From the NCBI GenBank assembly GCA_963277665.1, contig OY728147.1:1262501424-1262565423 (forward strand): a DNA stretch of 64,000 bases, given 5' to 3'. The stretch's first letter is position 1. Each line of letters begins with the position of its first letter. The notes under the pieces are model-generated. The model was not told where the DNA came from and did not search any database. It saw only the letters and a list, made by a program, of their open reading frames with translations. The position numbers and the translations under genes were made by a program. Positions 26,741-39,549 of the stretch are shown piece after piece. The stretch is from Viscum album (lineage: Eukaryota; Streptophyta; Magnoliopsida; Santalales; Viscaceae).

Positions 26741-28090
26741 TACCTCTAATCATCTATAGTGCACCGTGGTCATAGGCCTCCACTACCTAAAGCTGAGCTC
26801 GCCCCTATCCGCCAGCTCCCTGAGCCCATGGTGGACCACATGGCGGGTTGTGGAGGTAGTACCTTGAACTGCATTCCACCGCCTTCCACTATGCATATTC
26901 CCCTGCCATGTGCTCCACCCTGTGGAACTCCTCACTCGAACCTCTTCCTTTTCTTTAGTGGTCCCTCGACTGTCTTCTGATCATCTGTGCGGCAGGTCAG
27001 GAAGTCAGGATCCATGTGTTTTTGTCCTCCGTAGGAGTAAAAAAATATTGCCCTCAACTAACCTCCTCAGCCTCATGAGTTCCGATCCTCTGACCCTGCA
27101 TATTGGGGTCATCCTCTGGATGGTTTGGCCCATTTAGGCCTCTATGTCATCTGCCTACTGCCAACTACTGATGACTCAGCCACATGTTGTCCAGTAGTGG
27201 CTCTCACCATCGGTGCCTGCTCGGCAAGTAATATCCCCACTAGTAGTTCTCTCTTTATCACTCTAGCCTACATTAGAATGTTGAGAGAAATCATCGATGC
27301 CCTGATCACCTGTCGGAGTCCCTTCTCAATGGTTTACTCCCTGAAGGAAGGGTCCCGTACTGTGTTGGTGGAGTAATAGGAGAGGTCTATAACCCTCACT
27401 GAGTACTGGGCCACATTCATGTTTCCCTACTATAGGTGTAGTAGCTCCTAAATATGCACTGAGCATAGTGTGTCTGGTATGAACTCTTCCCTGAAGAGGA
27501 TCTCAAAGTCCATCCAGGAAAGGGTTTACTCCTTATGTGTCTGGAGTGTCAAGCTAGACCATCTCCCAACCATTCCCTAAAAAAGGCTAGCGACTAGGAC
27601 CCCCATCTAGTCTATAGGTGTCTTTACCAAGCGAAAAACTAGTGTAACTACCTCCAGACAATCCTCAATATCCTAAAGATATATATCATATCAAAACCTC
27701 AGAGACCTCTATCTTAGGAACTCATGCAACATGCTCAGTCAACATGAAATATTCACTGGTGGGGTTGGTAGCAACAACTTCTCTATGGGTGGTGGTTCTG
27801 CAGGTACACCACCAGAAGGTTCTACCACTGTAAGTGGTCCCTGCACTGATGCCTCATCACTGGGGGGAAATCGTTGTGATCCCTCCCTGGAATCGGGATA
27901 GGCAGTCTTCGTGGACGCATCCTATAGGGAAACAGATGTGCCATGGTCAATAATTTATACTTGGCGAGCTGACTCAAAATAGATGATGAGAAAAACATTT
28001 CCAAAACACATGCAACCAGTGTTTTCATGTACTGAGTTTGCAAATAGAATTCTGGGTCTTGGTGTATGGATACGTTGGCTACCACACCAA
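26740..28090 (-). pseudogene. Element B gag relic (right copy)
   Basis: Minus-strand gag with an N-terminal open stretch at 27822-28085 that includes RMRPRRLPIPIPGRDH, matching the left copy. A zinc-knuckle remnant near 27025 keeps GGQKHM, but Cys positions are Ser or lost. The leader continues right to about 28182, where it stops abruptly against D's LTR; no primer site is found. Confidence 0.6.
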
Positions 28091-28296
28091 TACTGGACTC
28101 CCAGGACTGAAACCCAAACTCAAGACACTTAACACTATTTCCCCCATCAAAAGTACAGACTCTTATAAAATGCCACCCCCTAGAATAATAATCACATTAT
28201 CTTCTAATTAAATGAGTTGGGGACCTGTTGAAATCTAAATTCAGTTTATAATAAAATAATATTTTCAAACTTTCCTAAAGATCCCCTCCTCCCCCT

Positions 28297-28305
28297 TATA
28301 AAAGG
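28297..28305 (+). promoter_or_regulatory. TATA box of D 5' LTR
   Basis: TATAAAAGG after a C-rich run. The same arrangement appears in the 3' LTR (TATAAATGG, 35437-35445, after twelve C), in E (minus strand, 57071-57078), in F (minus strand, 4113-4120) and roughly in G (TTTAAAAGG near 52935). The transcription start is not visible but would lie about 30 bp downstream. Confidence 0.6.
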
Positions 28306-28639
28306 TCACCACCTATAACCCATTACTCATAGCTCTAATGCCCCATGACTCATCCAAACTCTACTCCAATAAGCTCCCAAAATCTCTCTTATTCTCCTAG
28401 AAACCTTACCCTAGGAAGAAGGAAATTTAAGAGAGCCTTCTGGTTCAAACCAAAGGATATTACCCAATTTAAAGGTAACATCTTCTCTCGAGTTCTTTTT
28501 CCTTTATTTTCCTTCTCTAACCCCCTAAACTCACTTTATTCCATTCCTTTATAACAAAAACAATATGTTAAATATACTAGGATTTTTTTATGATAAGGAT
28601 TTGAACTAAAATTCCACACACCTCCCTCTAATGGATACA

Positions 28640-29072
28640 GACATATTGTTTCTGTGGATGGCGAACTACTGCCTCACGAAATGATGATTGTTAAATTATC
28701 TCTACTACCTCTCATGGTAGCCATTATAATGGAACTATAATTATATATGATATATATGATATTTATTTTATCTCTATGCTTTTTTAATTATCATTTATAA
28801 TATACCTTTATTATTTTCATGTTGTATATATATGATAATTTCATTTGAGGAAGTGTGGACTACCGCCCCCTTAAAGTGATATGAATCATTCACACTATAA
28901 ATGGAATGTATAAAGGATGGAATTAATGAAATTATGTAAAATATATAACATATATATTATAAAGAAATTGTAATATACGTATGTATAATTTATTTTTCAT
29001 TCCTTTAAAAATGAAAAAAAGAAATGAAAGTAGCGTTCATGCGTAAGTACGGCATACCATCTCCATGAATCA
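28640..29072. repeat. Hairpin array in D 5' LTR (three units)
   Basis: Units near 28645-28687 (TTTC-T-GTG pairs with CACGAAA with one bulged T), 28840-28895 (eroded; core GGACTACCGCC), and 29035-29070 (GTTCATG pairs with CATGAAT). Here the element is on the plus strand and the core reads in its sense orientation, GGACTACC or equivalent, the reverse complement of the E reading. Located about 350-770 bp downstream of the TATA box. Confidence 0.7.
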
Positions 29073-29425
29073 TGCATTTCATTTTATTATATCCAAATGT
29101 TATGGACTATTCTAAATACATATATACTAGATCTAAATATATATATACTTTATATATGTGATATTTAATTCATAAATATAAATATATAGATAATGGTCTT
29201 TTGACCACATGGACAATTTTTAATTATAACAAGTTCATTTTTTACTCAAGTTTCGAACATCGACAAAATGTCCAATATGAACTCAAATAATTAAAAAATT
29301 GTTGCAGAAAGGTAATAAGACATATAAAATTAATAATAAAATTTTAAAACGTTCTGAGGTAATTCAAAACTAACTTATGTTTATTATTCAGGAATAACAA
29401 GGAACATACATGATGAGTTGGACTC

Positions 29426-29435
29426 AAGGTAAGGG
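29426..29435 (+). promoter_or_regulatory. Conserved splice-donor-like site in D LTR
   Basis: AAGGTAAGGG, matching the plant 5' splice consensus (AG before GTAAG). It is preceded by a conserved context (ACATAC, then GAGT and GGACTC). The equivalent is found in D 3' LTR (36562), E (minus strand, 56063-56072 and 63054-63063), F (2829-2838) and G (53862). Function is inferred only. Confidence 0.4.
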
Positions 29436-31239
29436 AATTTCTTAACCCAATTTCCATTATTTGGGTTAATCTTCAACTTCTTGATTATGTTGTTATATTA
29501 ATATATGTGAATGAACTATTATTGATTTACACTTAATTTCTAATTATATTGGGTGTATTTATATTTTTAACACATAATTATTTCATTTTTTTATCCTTAA
29601 TGTAATGATATGATATTTATAAAGGAACCTTTCACCCTCATTTTTTTATCAATGGCTTTTTCTTTGTTATGTCTTTTAATTTCCATTTTTTTATTTTGGG
29701 ATATGTTCTTCTATATCCTTATTTTTGTAAATTTTATGTCCATGTGATGAGAGAACCTTTTTTCTCCCATCAACTCAGTTTTTGAATTTTAATGTGATGT
29801 TGTTAAGCTACCAAATTTTCATAAGAGAATACGTCTCAATATTCTTTCATTGAGGAATATCTTGATACTGTGCACCATTATTATCCTATAAGGTGTATAT
29901 ACTGACCTTCAACATATTTTATCATGAATCTCTTTATTCTCATGATATTATAAGTTTTGTTTAATTCTATTCTTTAAATTATTTTTATTCTAGTATTTTC
30001 TCATGTGGTAACATCCTCTTTAACTAAAACATTGTTTTAAATGTTTTAAAGATATAATTTTCTAAATACTTCTCATTAGTGTCTGTTTTTTTAAAATGTT
30101 TTTAAGGATTTATTTATATGGAAATTAATGTTTTCAAATTTTAATTTTTTAAAGTTTAAAAGTGTTTTGGGACACTTTGATTGAAAAATCTATTTATTAA
30201 ATGCTTTAAATGGTATTGAAAATGGTTTTGAGAAATCATTGGTTATGCCAATATCATGAAATATTATATTGTGATTGCAATGTGGAAATGTTATTTCTCC
30301 TTTATTCTTGATCACATGTTATGATTATGTTATGGTTCTTTGGAATTGTTTACATATACAGGTGGTTCTATAGTAAACCTAGGGCGGGTGAGACCGAGAG
30401 ATCTCTCCAATGCATTGGGTAACATGACGGAGGTAAATGTTAATGTTTCTAATAATATATTTAAGGAATATATTGTGATGGTTATTCCAAATGTAACTCT
30501 CTATGTAGCTGTGAAATATAAAATGTAAGTATGTTATGGATGCCACAAGTTAACTTTATGATTCATAATTTATTTTTGATATTCATAAATTATATTATTT
30601 TGTGATGAATGTTAAAGAGATTATGATTTAATATTGAAAACTATGATTTCTTTGATTTGTATGTATTCATGGAATAATGTTTCTTTCCTTATTTTATATC
30701 CCTTGATGAGATTTTTAGGCTCATCCCATGTTTTTGAAATGTTTTCCACAAGACTTTAAGATGAATAGGGTTAAGGATGGGATCAAGGAAAATCCATGCT
30801 GTCTAAAAAATCAAACTAGAGATGTTTCTTTTGATAAGATTTTTTATTTTATGAAAATAATGGATACTGAGTATAAGTGTCTACATGTAAAATTCAAGTT
30901 GTTATGTATAATTTATGACTTAATTTTCTAAATCTCTAAAACTGAAAAAATCCTCAATGTGAATTATTAACTTAATTAAAGATTATATAATGTTTAAGGA
31001 TGGGGCCTTATAGTAGGTATCAAAGGTCGGTTTAGATACCTATAGAGGTTAGGGTGTTATTTAAGCATAAGTGACATAACTATAATGGTTAGACTATTAG
31101 AAAGAGTCATTGTTATTTTAGATAAATTTAACGGGTTAAGGATAATATGAATAAGTATATATTAGTGTTTACATATCTCATAAGATATTATATGATGATT
31201 TTAATAATATAATCACACTTAACTTTTTGGTTTTATTAA

Positions 31240-31730
31240 ATCTCTGAATCTAGCAGGCACCAAAGTAACAATGGATGTGAAGGAAACTGTGGTGGTTTTC
31301 TGAATGGGCAACTGAATGAAATGAGAGATGCAATGAGAACTCTTGTGGTTATTACTAACCAATTAACTAGAGTATTTATTGACCAATTTAACATTGGTGA
31401 TTTTTATAAGGCATTATATATGTGAGAAACGAATCCCAATGGAAGTTCAGGTAATAATAAAAAAGATATGCATATTAAAAAACCTATGTGTCATGGATGT
31501 GGAATGAAACACCTAGAAAAATTCTTCAAAGGGATGAGAAGATGTTTTAAATTTGGTAATGAGGGTTATAAAGCAATAACCATCCATGGAAAAAGGATGT
31601 GTCCAATTTACTTCTACAAAGGGAAATAATTTCTTTCTGAAGAATCAACTGAATGTTTTAAATGCGGTGTGCATGGTCATTATACAAATAGATGTCCTAC
31701 AAAGAAGGTTTGAGAATGAGATCAGCATAA
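31240..31730 (+). pseudogene. Element D gag relic with zinc knuckles
   Basis: Plus-strand remains of gag. An N-terminal fragment at 31310-31410 (residues QLNEMRDAMRTL) is followed almost directly by the nucleocapsid part, so the capsid core found in E is deleted. Three zinc-knuckle units can be read: one CHGCGMKH type (near 31490), one with Cys-to-Phe and His-to-Tyr losses (CFKFGNEGY, near 31545), and one intact C-X2-C-X4-H-X4-C unit (CFKCGVHGHYTNRC, near 31655). Stops and frame changes separate them. Downstream to 33567 no protease or reverse transcriptase could be recognised. Confidence 0.65.
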
Positions 31731-32309
31731 CCATAAAAACGTATGTTTACCATAACCTAATTCCATTCTAATTGAGGATGAGTAATTTTACAATGACCAA
31801 TAAAAGGTATGAAGTATTTCATAGTTGATGTTTAGACATTATTGAATCTTTGGATATGATTCACGATTTTGTTTGTAGGAAATAAGTATTATGGAATAAG
31901 TTGGAAAATAATGGGTAATGGATCCTGAGGAACATTTATTGAGTATGAATTATACATATAATGGATTCAAGAGTTATGGTAGATTTTAGGATGATGAAAT
32001 TATTAAAAGTATCAAAGCTCCTTTGATGATGTGATTACTTTGGAAGATTTTTCCTAGTATGCGTAACCTGAAAGTTTGATATGCGAAAATTTTATTGAAT
32101 GAAGAATTATCTTTTATTTTGTGGATATAGTTATAGAGAAATATTTGGGTTTATATTATCCTTGAATTTGAGGAAATTACAGGTTATTAGTTTTTGGGAT
32201 GAAAATGTGAAGTATGAGATAAAATATGTGGTTAAAATAGGTTATGATTATTTTTGATGAATTTATATCATTTTTGGTAATGTTATAAAATTTTATAGTT
32301 TTTGGAAAA

Positions 32310-32432
32310 GGACAACACACAGATTGTGTGACAACCTGTCGTGCCTGACAAAGCTACGGGAATCAAACCCACAACCAAAGTGCGATTAGGATTTATCACC
32401 TACCACTAGACTACGTGAATTTCCTAGTTAGT
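32310..32432 (-). repeat. tRNA-like module, antisense within D
   Basis: On the minus strand this has a box-A-like TAGTCTAGTGG (32403-32413) and a box-B-like GGTTTGATTCC (32359-32369), spaced as in tRNA-derived units, with a T-arm-like stem using two wobble pairs. It ends in a segment containing CAGGTTGTCA, also present in the homologous module of E (59684-59806). It lies antisense to the element in both. It is either an embedded tRNA-derived SINE or a tRNA-mimicking structure; a working tRNA is unlikely because the acceptor and anticodon arms pair poorly. Confidence 0.5.
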
Positions 32433-33581
32433 ATAACTTATTCATTTTAGTAAAAAGTTAATATTGATAAAGAATAAGTTGATTTGATATCTTATGTTTT
32501 ATTAAATAGATATCCATAGTATAAGAAAATGATTTGGTGATTAAGTGAGAAAGGTTATTTTGGAAGACGTTCTCTCTTTTGAAGAAACACTATATGCCTA
32601 AGGAAAATAAAATAATTTGGGATTTCATTTGTAGAGTATTGGTTGAAATTATATTGAGGAATAATGTATCTTTTTTGTGTGGACATATGGTGATTTGGGT
32701 TATTTCAAGAAATGATTTACCTTTCATAGAGAATATGTGATTAGGTTAATTACACTACAACATGAGACTTTAAGATTATTTGATGTTTTTGGAGATAAAT
32801 GTTAATATTTATTATGGAAGAATACATGATTAAATACTTTTGAGTTTTGGGTTTCAATCTTAGTTTTAATAATTTTTAGAAAAATTGTGTATTGAATGGT
32901 CTTTGTTGATCTTTGGGTACTGTTTGTTGAATTTTGGATATTAAGAGTAGTATTTCTTTTTTATAAAGGATTATTGTTTTAGGGATTACCTAATATCCTA
33001 ATAACCATTTTGGTTTTGGTTAATGTCTAAAGAGAGGGGAAATATATATAGTTATTCCTTTTTGGATTATTTGATTCTCTAAAATTTGATTCTAGAACAT
33101 CAGGGTTGTCTAAGTCATCTTGAATACTCATCGTTTGGAGAAAAGAAGATTTTTTGGTAGAAAATTATTAATGAATGATACTCCACTTGAAAAGTAAGTA
33201 TATTTACTTATGTACTTAGTCAATATCATAAATAAATTCTCCATATTTAAGAAATAGAACTAAAAAACGTTGTCCATTTATTTTTCATATTGGGAAAGCA
33301 AATACCTTTTATCCTATCACAAGTTTGTGGTTTTCTAGTGGTTAACTTTCTCCTAATCATATTTTCTATCACTCTCCATCATAACTTCACACTTCGTTTC
33401 TCCTCCATATCATTGTTTTCAAGGAATCCTAGTATGTACAATCTTGAGTGACATTTGTACTTATCTTTATTTATTTTAAAGTGATAGTTTTATTGACCCT
33501 TTTTTCATTGTGGGACTTTCAATGATGTTTCTGAGCCGGATTTTTAAATTGCGAGGACACAATTCACAAAAGGGGGAAGGA

Positions 33582-36500
33582 TGTAACACCCTAGGTAAAT
33601 AAAGAATATGAAAATTTTATATTTATTAATATTTTTGAATTAAATATTAATTTTACTTTTAAGGTGATGCTATGTCTGATAGCATACTCAAGATGCAACA
33701 ATGAGTTTCTTTGAATTCTTATGTTGCACACAACATTGAGTTATACCAAAAAATAATAATATAATATTATTATTTTAAATGATAGTTAATGCCTAACCAT
33801 TTTATTGGTGGGATTCAACAGAACAAACTAAAATATTATTACATGTTTTTGTTAAATGTTTTTAATTTGATCCAATAAATTTTGGAGGCTTAAAATAAGA
33901 AAGAATCCGACTTTAAGCATGAAATACTCTAAAATGTCGATTTACTACATTTTGATGGCGAACCATTTTTAAATCTAGTTTTTATCACTTTTATATGTCC
34001 TATTTGAAAAAATAAAATTATTCTTTAGAATAGTAACATCAAAATTTAATTTGGGTAAAATTTTGGTATTTTTCTGATAAAGTTCATTTTTTGATGAATA
34101 GTGAAAAATATTGCATTTTAATTCAAAACTGCCTTTTAATCTTATTTATTTATATGCTTATATTGTCTTTTTAATAGGTTTTAAAGTAAAATTAGATTAT
34201 ATTTTTAACATTTAATCCAATTTTTTTCATTCTATGTAATTTCACTTTTTAATTAGACATAAACAGATGTAAATCTTTTGATAATTATTATTTCTTAAAA
34301 ATATGCCTTTTTCTTTTGACAACAGGAATTAATTTTTAATTAATTTCTGTAACTTCTATATTTTGAATTAGAAAAAATGTATTATATATTTGGAATAAAT
34401 AGGTCCAAATTGTGAAAATATTTAACTTTTATTATTAGACATTATGAATAATAACTTCAGTAAATATTTTATTTACCATGGTTAAAGGGTAAATCTGGTA
34501 AATAAGACTAAAAAATAATATTATAATAATATTAAATTACCCTAAAACGTATCATAACCCTATTGGATGATAAATTTCCCACCATGGGCATACTTGGGTC
34601 AATTTTGGGACCCAATGGGTCCACTTGTAAGTGAAAATGACGCTTTATAAAAAAAATTAAAGTTAAGGAAAATGTAACATAAACATATATCTTTTAGTAA
34701 AAAATTTTTAATTTGGGGTTATATAAAAAATTATTTCTACTATAAATAGTAATTATAAAGATAATAATATTTATGACATAATGGTATTTTATTTATAATT
34801 TTTAGACATCAAATAAATAAATTTATTTATTACACCATGATGATGTAGTGATTACCTTTTTAATGAATGTTTTAAATAAATATGATTATAAATATCAAAA
34901 TAAATTTATTTTGATACTTTTTATTCCATCCATGAATTTTATGTATAATAATTACTTGTTATTTTTTAATTAATATAGGTTTATTGAAATAATAACGTTT
35001 TTATAGATTTTTTAAAAACTGTTGATACAAATAGTATATTAATTGACATAATTGAGTTTTTAAAACAATTAATATTTATTAAATGATAAAATAATCCTAA
35101 AAATCTAATATTCATCCAAATGAAATATATGATGTTAAAATTTTCATTATTTATCCATTATGGGTCTCTTTCCATTTTATAGTAAATATATTAACCATAG
35201 TATGAATATACAAGAAGACATAGTAAAAATTAAATTAGTTAACTAAGGGTTAAAGCTAAAAGATAATGTTACTTTTATACACTATACTTATCTAAAACCC
35301 ATTGGCTAAGATTATTCCAAATAATAATCACCTTATATTATAATTAAATGAGTTTGGGACATTTTGAAATCAAAATTATGTTTATAATAAAATAATGTTT
35401 TCAAACATTCCTAAAGAGCCCATCCCCCCCCCCCCTTATAAATGGACACCACCTCTAACCTATTACTCTCACCTCTCAATCCCCTTGAATCTTCCAAAAT
35501 CTGAAAAAATAATATACCAAAATCCCTATATTCCTACTAGAAGCCTTCCCCTACGCATATGTAAATTCAAGAAAGACTTTTGGTTCAAACCAAAATGAGT
35601 TACCTGATTTAAAGGTAACGTCTTCTCTCGAGTTTTTTCTTTTATTTTCCTTCTCCAACAACGTAAAATCTCTTTATTCCTTTATTTTATAACAAAAACA
35701 GTATCTTAAATATACTAGGATGTTTTTATGAAATTATTTTAACTAAAGATCCACACACCTTCATATAATGGATACAAACATACTGTTTCTGTGGACGACA
35801 AACTACTTCCTCATGAAACGATGATTGTTCAATTATCTCTACCTCATATCATAGTATACATTATGATGAAAATGTAATTATATATTACATATAATGTATT
35901 TAATTTATCACTAGGATTTTTTAATTATCATTTAGAACATACCTTTATTCTTTTCATGTTGTATATATATGATAAATTCATTTGAGGAAGTGCGGAATAC
36001 CATCCCCTCAAAGTGATATGACTCGTTCATGATACATGGAACGTATAAAGGATGGAATTAATTAAATTATGTAAAAATATATAACATAAATCTTATAATT
36101 TAATTATAATATATCTATATATCATTTAATTTTCATTTCTTTAAAAATGGAAAAAAGTAATGAAAGTAGGGTTCATGCTTACGTACGGCTTACTGTCTCC
36201 ATGAAAAGTGCATTTCATTTTCTTATATCCAAATGTTATGGACTATTATAAATAAATAAATAATGGATATAAATACATATATACTTTATATATATTTTAT
36301 TTAAATCATGAATAAAAATATAGATATAATGTACTTTTGACTACATGGACAATTTGTAATTATAACAAGGTCATTTTTTATTCAAGTTCCGAACATCGAC
36401 AAAATGTCCAATATGAAGTCAAATAATAAAATAATTACTGTAACAAGGTAATAAGTGTTATAAAAGAAAAAATAAACTTTTAAAATGTTATAAATCATGT

Positions 36501-38150
36501 ATAAATTAACTTAATCTAATTATTTACGAAGAACAAGGAACATACGTGACGAGTCGGACTCAAGGTAAAGGAACTTCATAACCTGATTTCAATTCTTTGG
36601 GTTAATCATATACTTATTGATTATGTCATGATATTAATATGTGTGAATGAAATATGATATTGTTACACATAATATAAATTTATATTGGGTTTGTTTATAT
36701 TTTTCAGACATAATTATTTCATTGGTTTATCCTTAATGTAATGATACGATTTTTGTAAGGGAACATTTCACTCCCCTCTTTTAGTCAAAGACTTATTATT
36801 TGTTATGTATTTTAATTTCCATTTTCTTATATTGGGATATGTTCTTATATATACTTATTTCTGTAATATTTTTTCCAATTGATAAGAGACCCTTTTTTCT
36901 CCCATAAACTCATTTTATGAATTTTAATGTGACGTTGTTAGGTTGCCAAATTTTCATAAGAGAATATATCTCAATCTCCTTTAATTGAGGCATATCTTGA
37001 TATAGTGCACCTTTATTATACTATAAGGTGTATATACTAACCTTTGACATATTTGATCATGGATATACTTATTCTCATGATATTATAAGTTTTGTTTAAT
37101 GTTATTCTTTATATTATTTTTATTCAAGTATTTCTCAAGTGGTAATGGACTCTTTAACTAAAACATTGTTTTAAATGTTTTAAAGATATAATTTTATAAA
37201 TATTTATCATTAGTGTCCATGTTTTAAAAATGTTTTTATGGATTTATTTATATGGACATTAATGTTTTAAAATTTTATTTCCTTTAAAAGTTTGAATGTT
37301 ATATGAGACACTTTGATTCAAAAATCTCTTTATTAAATGTTTTAAATGTTATTGAAAGTGGTTTTGAAAAATCATTGATTATGTCAATATCTTGAAATGT
37401 TATATTGTGATTGTAATGTGGAAATGTTATCTTTCATTTATGATTGATCTTTTGTTATGATTATGTTATGTTTCTTGGGAATTTCTTATGTATACGGGTG
37501 GTTTTGTGACAAACCTAGGGTGGGTGATCCCAAGATAGCTCTCCAATGCATTGGGTAATGTGACAGAGCTAAATTTTAATGTTTCTCCTAAGATATTTTT
37601 GGGAATATAATGTGATGGGTTTTCCAAATGTAACTCCCTATGTAGCTATGAAATATGTAATTTAAGTATGTTATGGATGCCACAAGTTACCTTTAGGATT
37701 TATGATTTCTTTGTGATATTCATAAATATTATGATTTTGTGAGGTATATTAAAGAGATTGTGTTTTAATATTGAAAAGTATGATTTATTTGATTTGTATG
37801 TATTCATGGAGTGATGTTTCTTTCCTTATTTTATATCCCTTGCTGAGATTTTTATGCTAATACCATGTTTTTGAAATGTTTTCCACATGACTTAAAGATG
37901 TATAGGGTCATGGATGGGATCAAGGAAACGTTATGCTGTCTAAAACATGGAATTAGAAATGTTTCTTTTTTTAATAGTTTTTATTTTATTACAAAAAATG
38001 GATACTAAGTATAAGTGTCTACATGTAAAATTCAAGTTGTTATGTATAAGTTATGACCTAGTTCTCTAAACCTCTAAATCTGAAAAGATCCTCCATGTGA
38101 ATTATTAACTTAATTTATTATTATGTAATGATTAATTATGTGGCCTTATA
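33582..38150 (+). repeat. Element D 3' LTR
   Basis: Full-length LTR of about 4.6 kb, starting TGTAACACCC right after the polypurine tract and ending GGCCTTATA. Contains TATAAATGG at 35437-35445 behind a run of twelve C, then the hairpin array. B's LTR resumes at 38151. Confidence 0.8.
35780..36207. repeat. Hairpin array in D 3' LTR (three units)
   Basis: Counterparts of the units in the 5' LTR: about 35783-35820 (TTTC-T-GTG against CATGAAA), about 35968-36022 (eroded), and 36171-36205 (TTCATG against CATGAA, with TACGTA in the loop). Spacing of about 190-200 bp is the same as in the other LTR. Confidence 0.65.
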
Positions 38151-38740
38151 GGTTGAGTTCGAGTTTGGTCTAACATGGTTAGACCAACCCGAACCGACTG
38201 AGATCCGGCCCGACCCGGATCAGGTTCGGCCTGGGCCCGGCCCGACCCATTGGGTTGCGAGTCCAGCCTGCTACGGTGGGCCGACTCTTCCATATCAGAC
38301 GCATCTTATCTACGTCCAGTTTGTCACCCTATGGTGTCAACTAGAACCGCCTCCCCTTGTAACTGGTCAGCACAAAAGACTGGTCTCGGTCTGCCAGACC
38401 CGACTCTGTCGCGTTTTTTTTAACAAGTGCGGCCAGCCGAGTGGCTGACCGATTCTTCCATACGAAGTCGATGGAACACGTGCCTCCAGATCTCTTGAGT
38501 GGCCCATACATGGGATTCCGCTCCATGTAGTGTTGGTCAGTGCCACACTTGCATGCCGCCATGGTGCGCCGAGGGGAACAATGATGGTTCCTTCTGCGGG
38601 TCACCGGAATTGCTTCGATGGTCCATTTCTCAAACCATTTATGCCTATAGGACTGTAGGTATTCCTCCTTTACTTCGATGACCTCAAAATTTCCTTTCTA
38701 CATTTATAGAGTGCAACCATGAGGAAAAAATATGATGGAG
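38151..38740 (-). repeat. Element B 5' LTR, first surviving piece
   Basis: GC-rich sequence aligned by eye with 17334-18050 of B's 3' LTR (for example the shared CCGCCTCCCCTTGTAACTGG at 38347). It begins directly after D's 3' LTR and ends at the TGGAG target site of element C. The LTR part equivalent to 16173-17333 is missing here. Confidence 0.75.
38736..38740. repeat. Target site duplication of C, left copy
   Basis: TGGAG, identical to 49614-49618 just outside the opposite LTR end. A perfect 5-bp duplication is the expected mark of Ty3/gypsy integration. Confidence 0.9.
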
Positions 38741-39405
38741 TGTCACGACCCCCTCCCACCAAAGATGCACCTCCTGAGCTGGAAATGGTGAAAGAGAGAT
38801 AATGAACCCCGAGTCCCGCCTCCAGTAGGCCCCGGGGTGGCGACTAGCACCAAGGGTATGAGTTTTCACAAATATGGGAGGCATTACCCTTTTTATTATT
38901 GAATATCGGGAAATAGGACATGTCAACCACCAAAAAGTAAAAGAACAAGTGTATAGAAATAAACCCAAACCAATCCCACATGCATGTTTAAATAGTTCTA
39001 AAACAAGGTACAAGTACAAGAAATCTCAAAAGTAAAATACCAAATGAAACAAAGTACAACAACTGCAACAACTCCAAATATCTCGACTAGTAGGGTCCCG
39101 CAAGGCCTTGGTAGTCCTCCTAGAAACCTAAAAGTAAACGTTGGGTGAGCATAAAAGTATACTCAGCAGGGAAAACTAAAGATCTCGTGCATAAGTGGGG
39201 AGACATCCTAATGTCCCTTGAGAAAAACAGAAGAAACCTAGCAAGGAATTATATCCACACAACTTCACCGGCCACACTCACCAAAACACAATCTCAACAA
39301 GTAGTAGTATATAAGAACAAGAGTATTGTGTACCCCGCACCATTTCCCATTAGTTAGCTGCTCTTCCTAACGGTGAACGTCCTGACGCTACCACACTCTT
39401 CCCGC

Positions 39406-39549
39406 CCGCACACATTTGGGCCTTAAGAACTGCATATCCCGTCCGCACACACCTGGGCCTCACAACCCCATATCCTACCCGCACACACCTGGGCCTCACA
39501 ACCATGTATCCTGCCCGCACACACCTAGGACTCATCCCGAAGATTCTTG
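39406..39549. repeat. 36-bp tandem repeat, four units (C 3' LTR)
   Basis: Four units of about 36-37 bp beginning CCGCACACACCTGGGCCTCA. The same array, slightly diverged, is in the other LTR at about 47505-47650. The repeat causes spurious open frames with a 12-residue period. Confidence 0.8.

Larger units (their letters stand above)
28183..31012 (+). repeat. Element D 5' LTR (first ~1.7 kb missing)
   Basis: Aligns by eye with 35310-38150. It starts inside the LTR at a deletion breakpoint, shortly before the TATA box. It keeps the promoter, the hairpin array (28640-29072), the splice-donor-like site (29426-29435) and the 3' end. No coding sequence. Confidence 0.8.
28183..38150 (+). mobile_element. 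Element D: gag-only long-LTR retrotransposon, 5' truncated
   Basis: Same family as E, F and G, but on the plus strand. Truncated 5' LTR 28183-31012, a primer site resembling the initiator-Met tRNA complement (GGTATCAAAGG, from about 31016), interior to 33581 with gag remains only, polypurine tract AAAAGGGGGAAGG (about 33568-33580), and full 3' LTR 33582-38150. Both LTRs end GGCCTTATA. The 5' LTR lacks roughly the first 1.7 kb present in the 3' LTR, so D's own 5' target duplication is gone. D sits inside B's right LTR, whose sequence resumes at 38151. No pol domains were found, so D depended on another element for enzymes. Confidence 0.8.
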
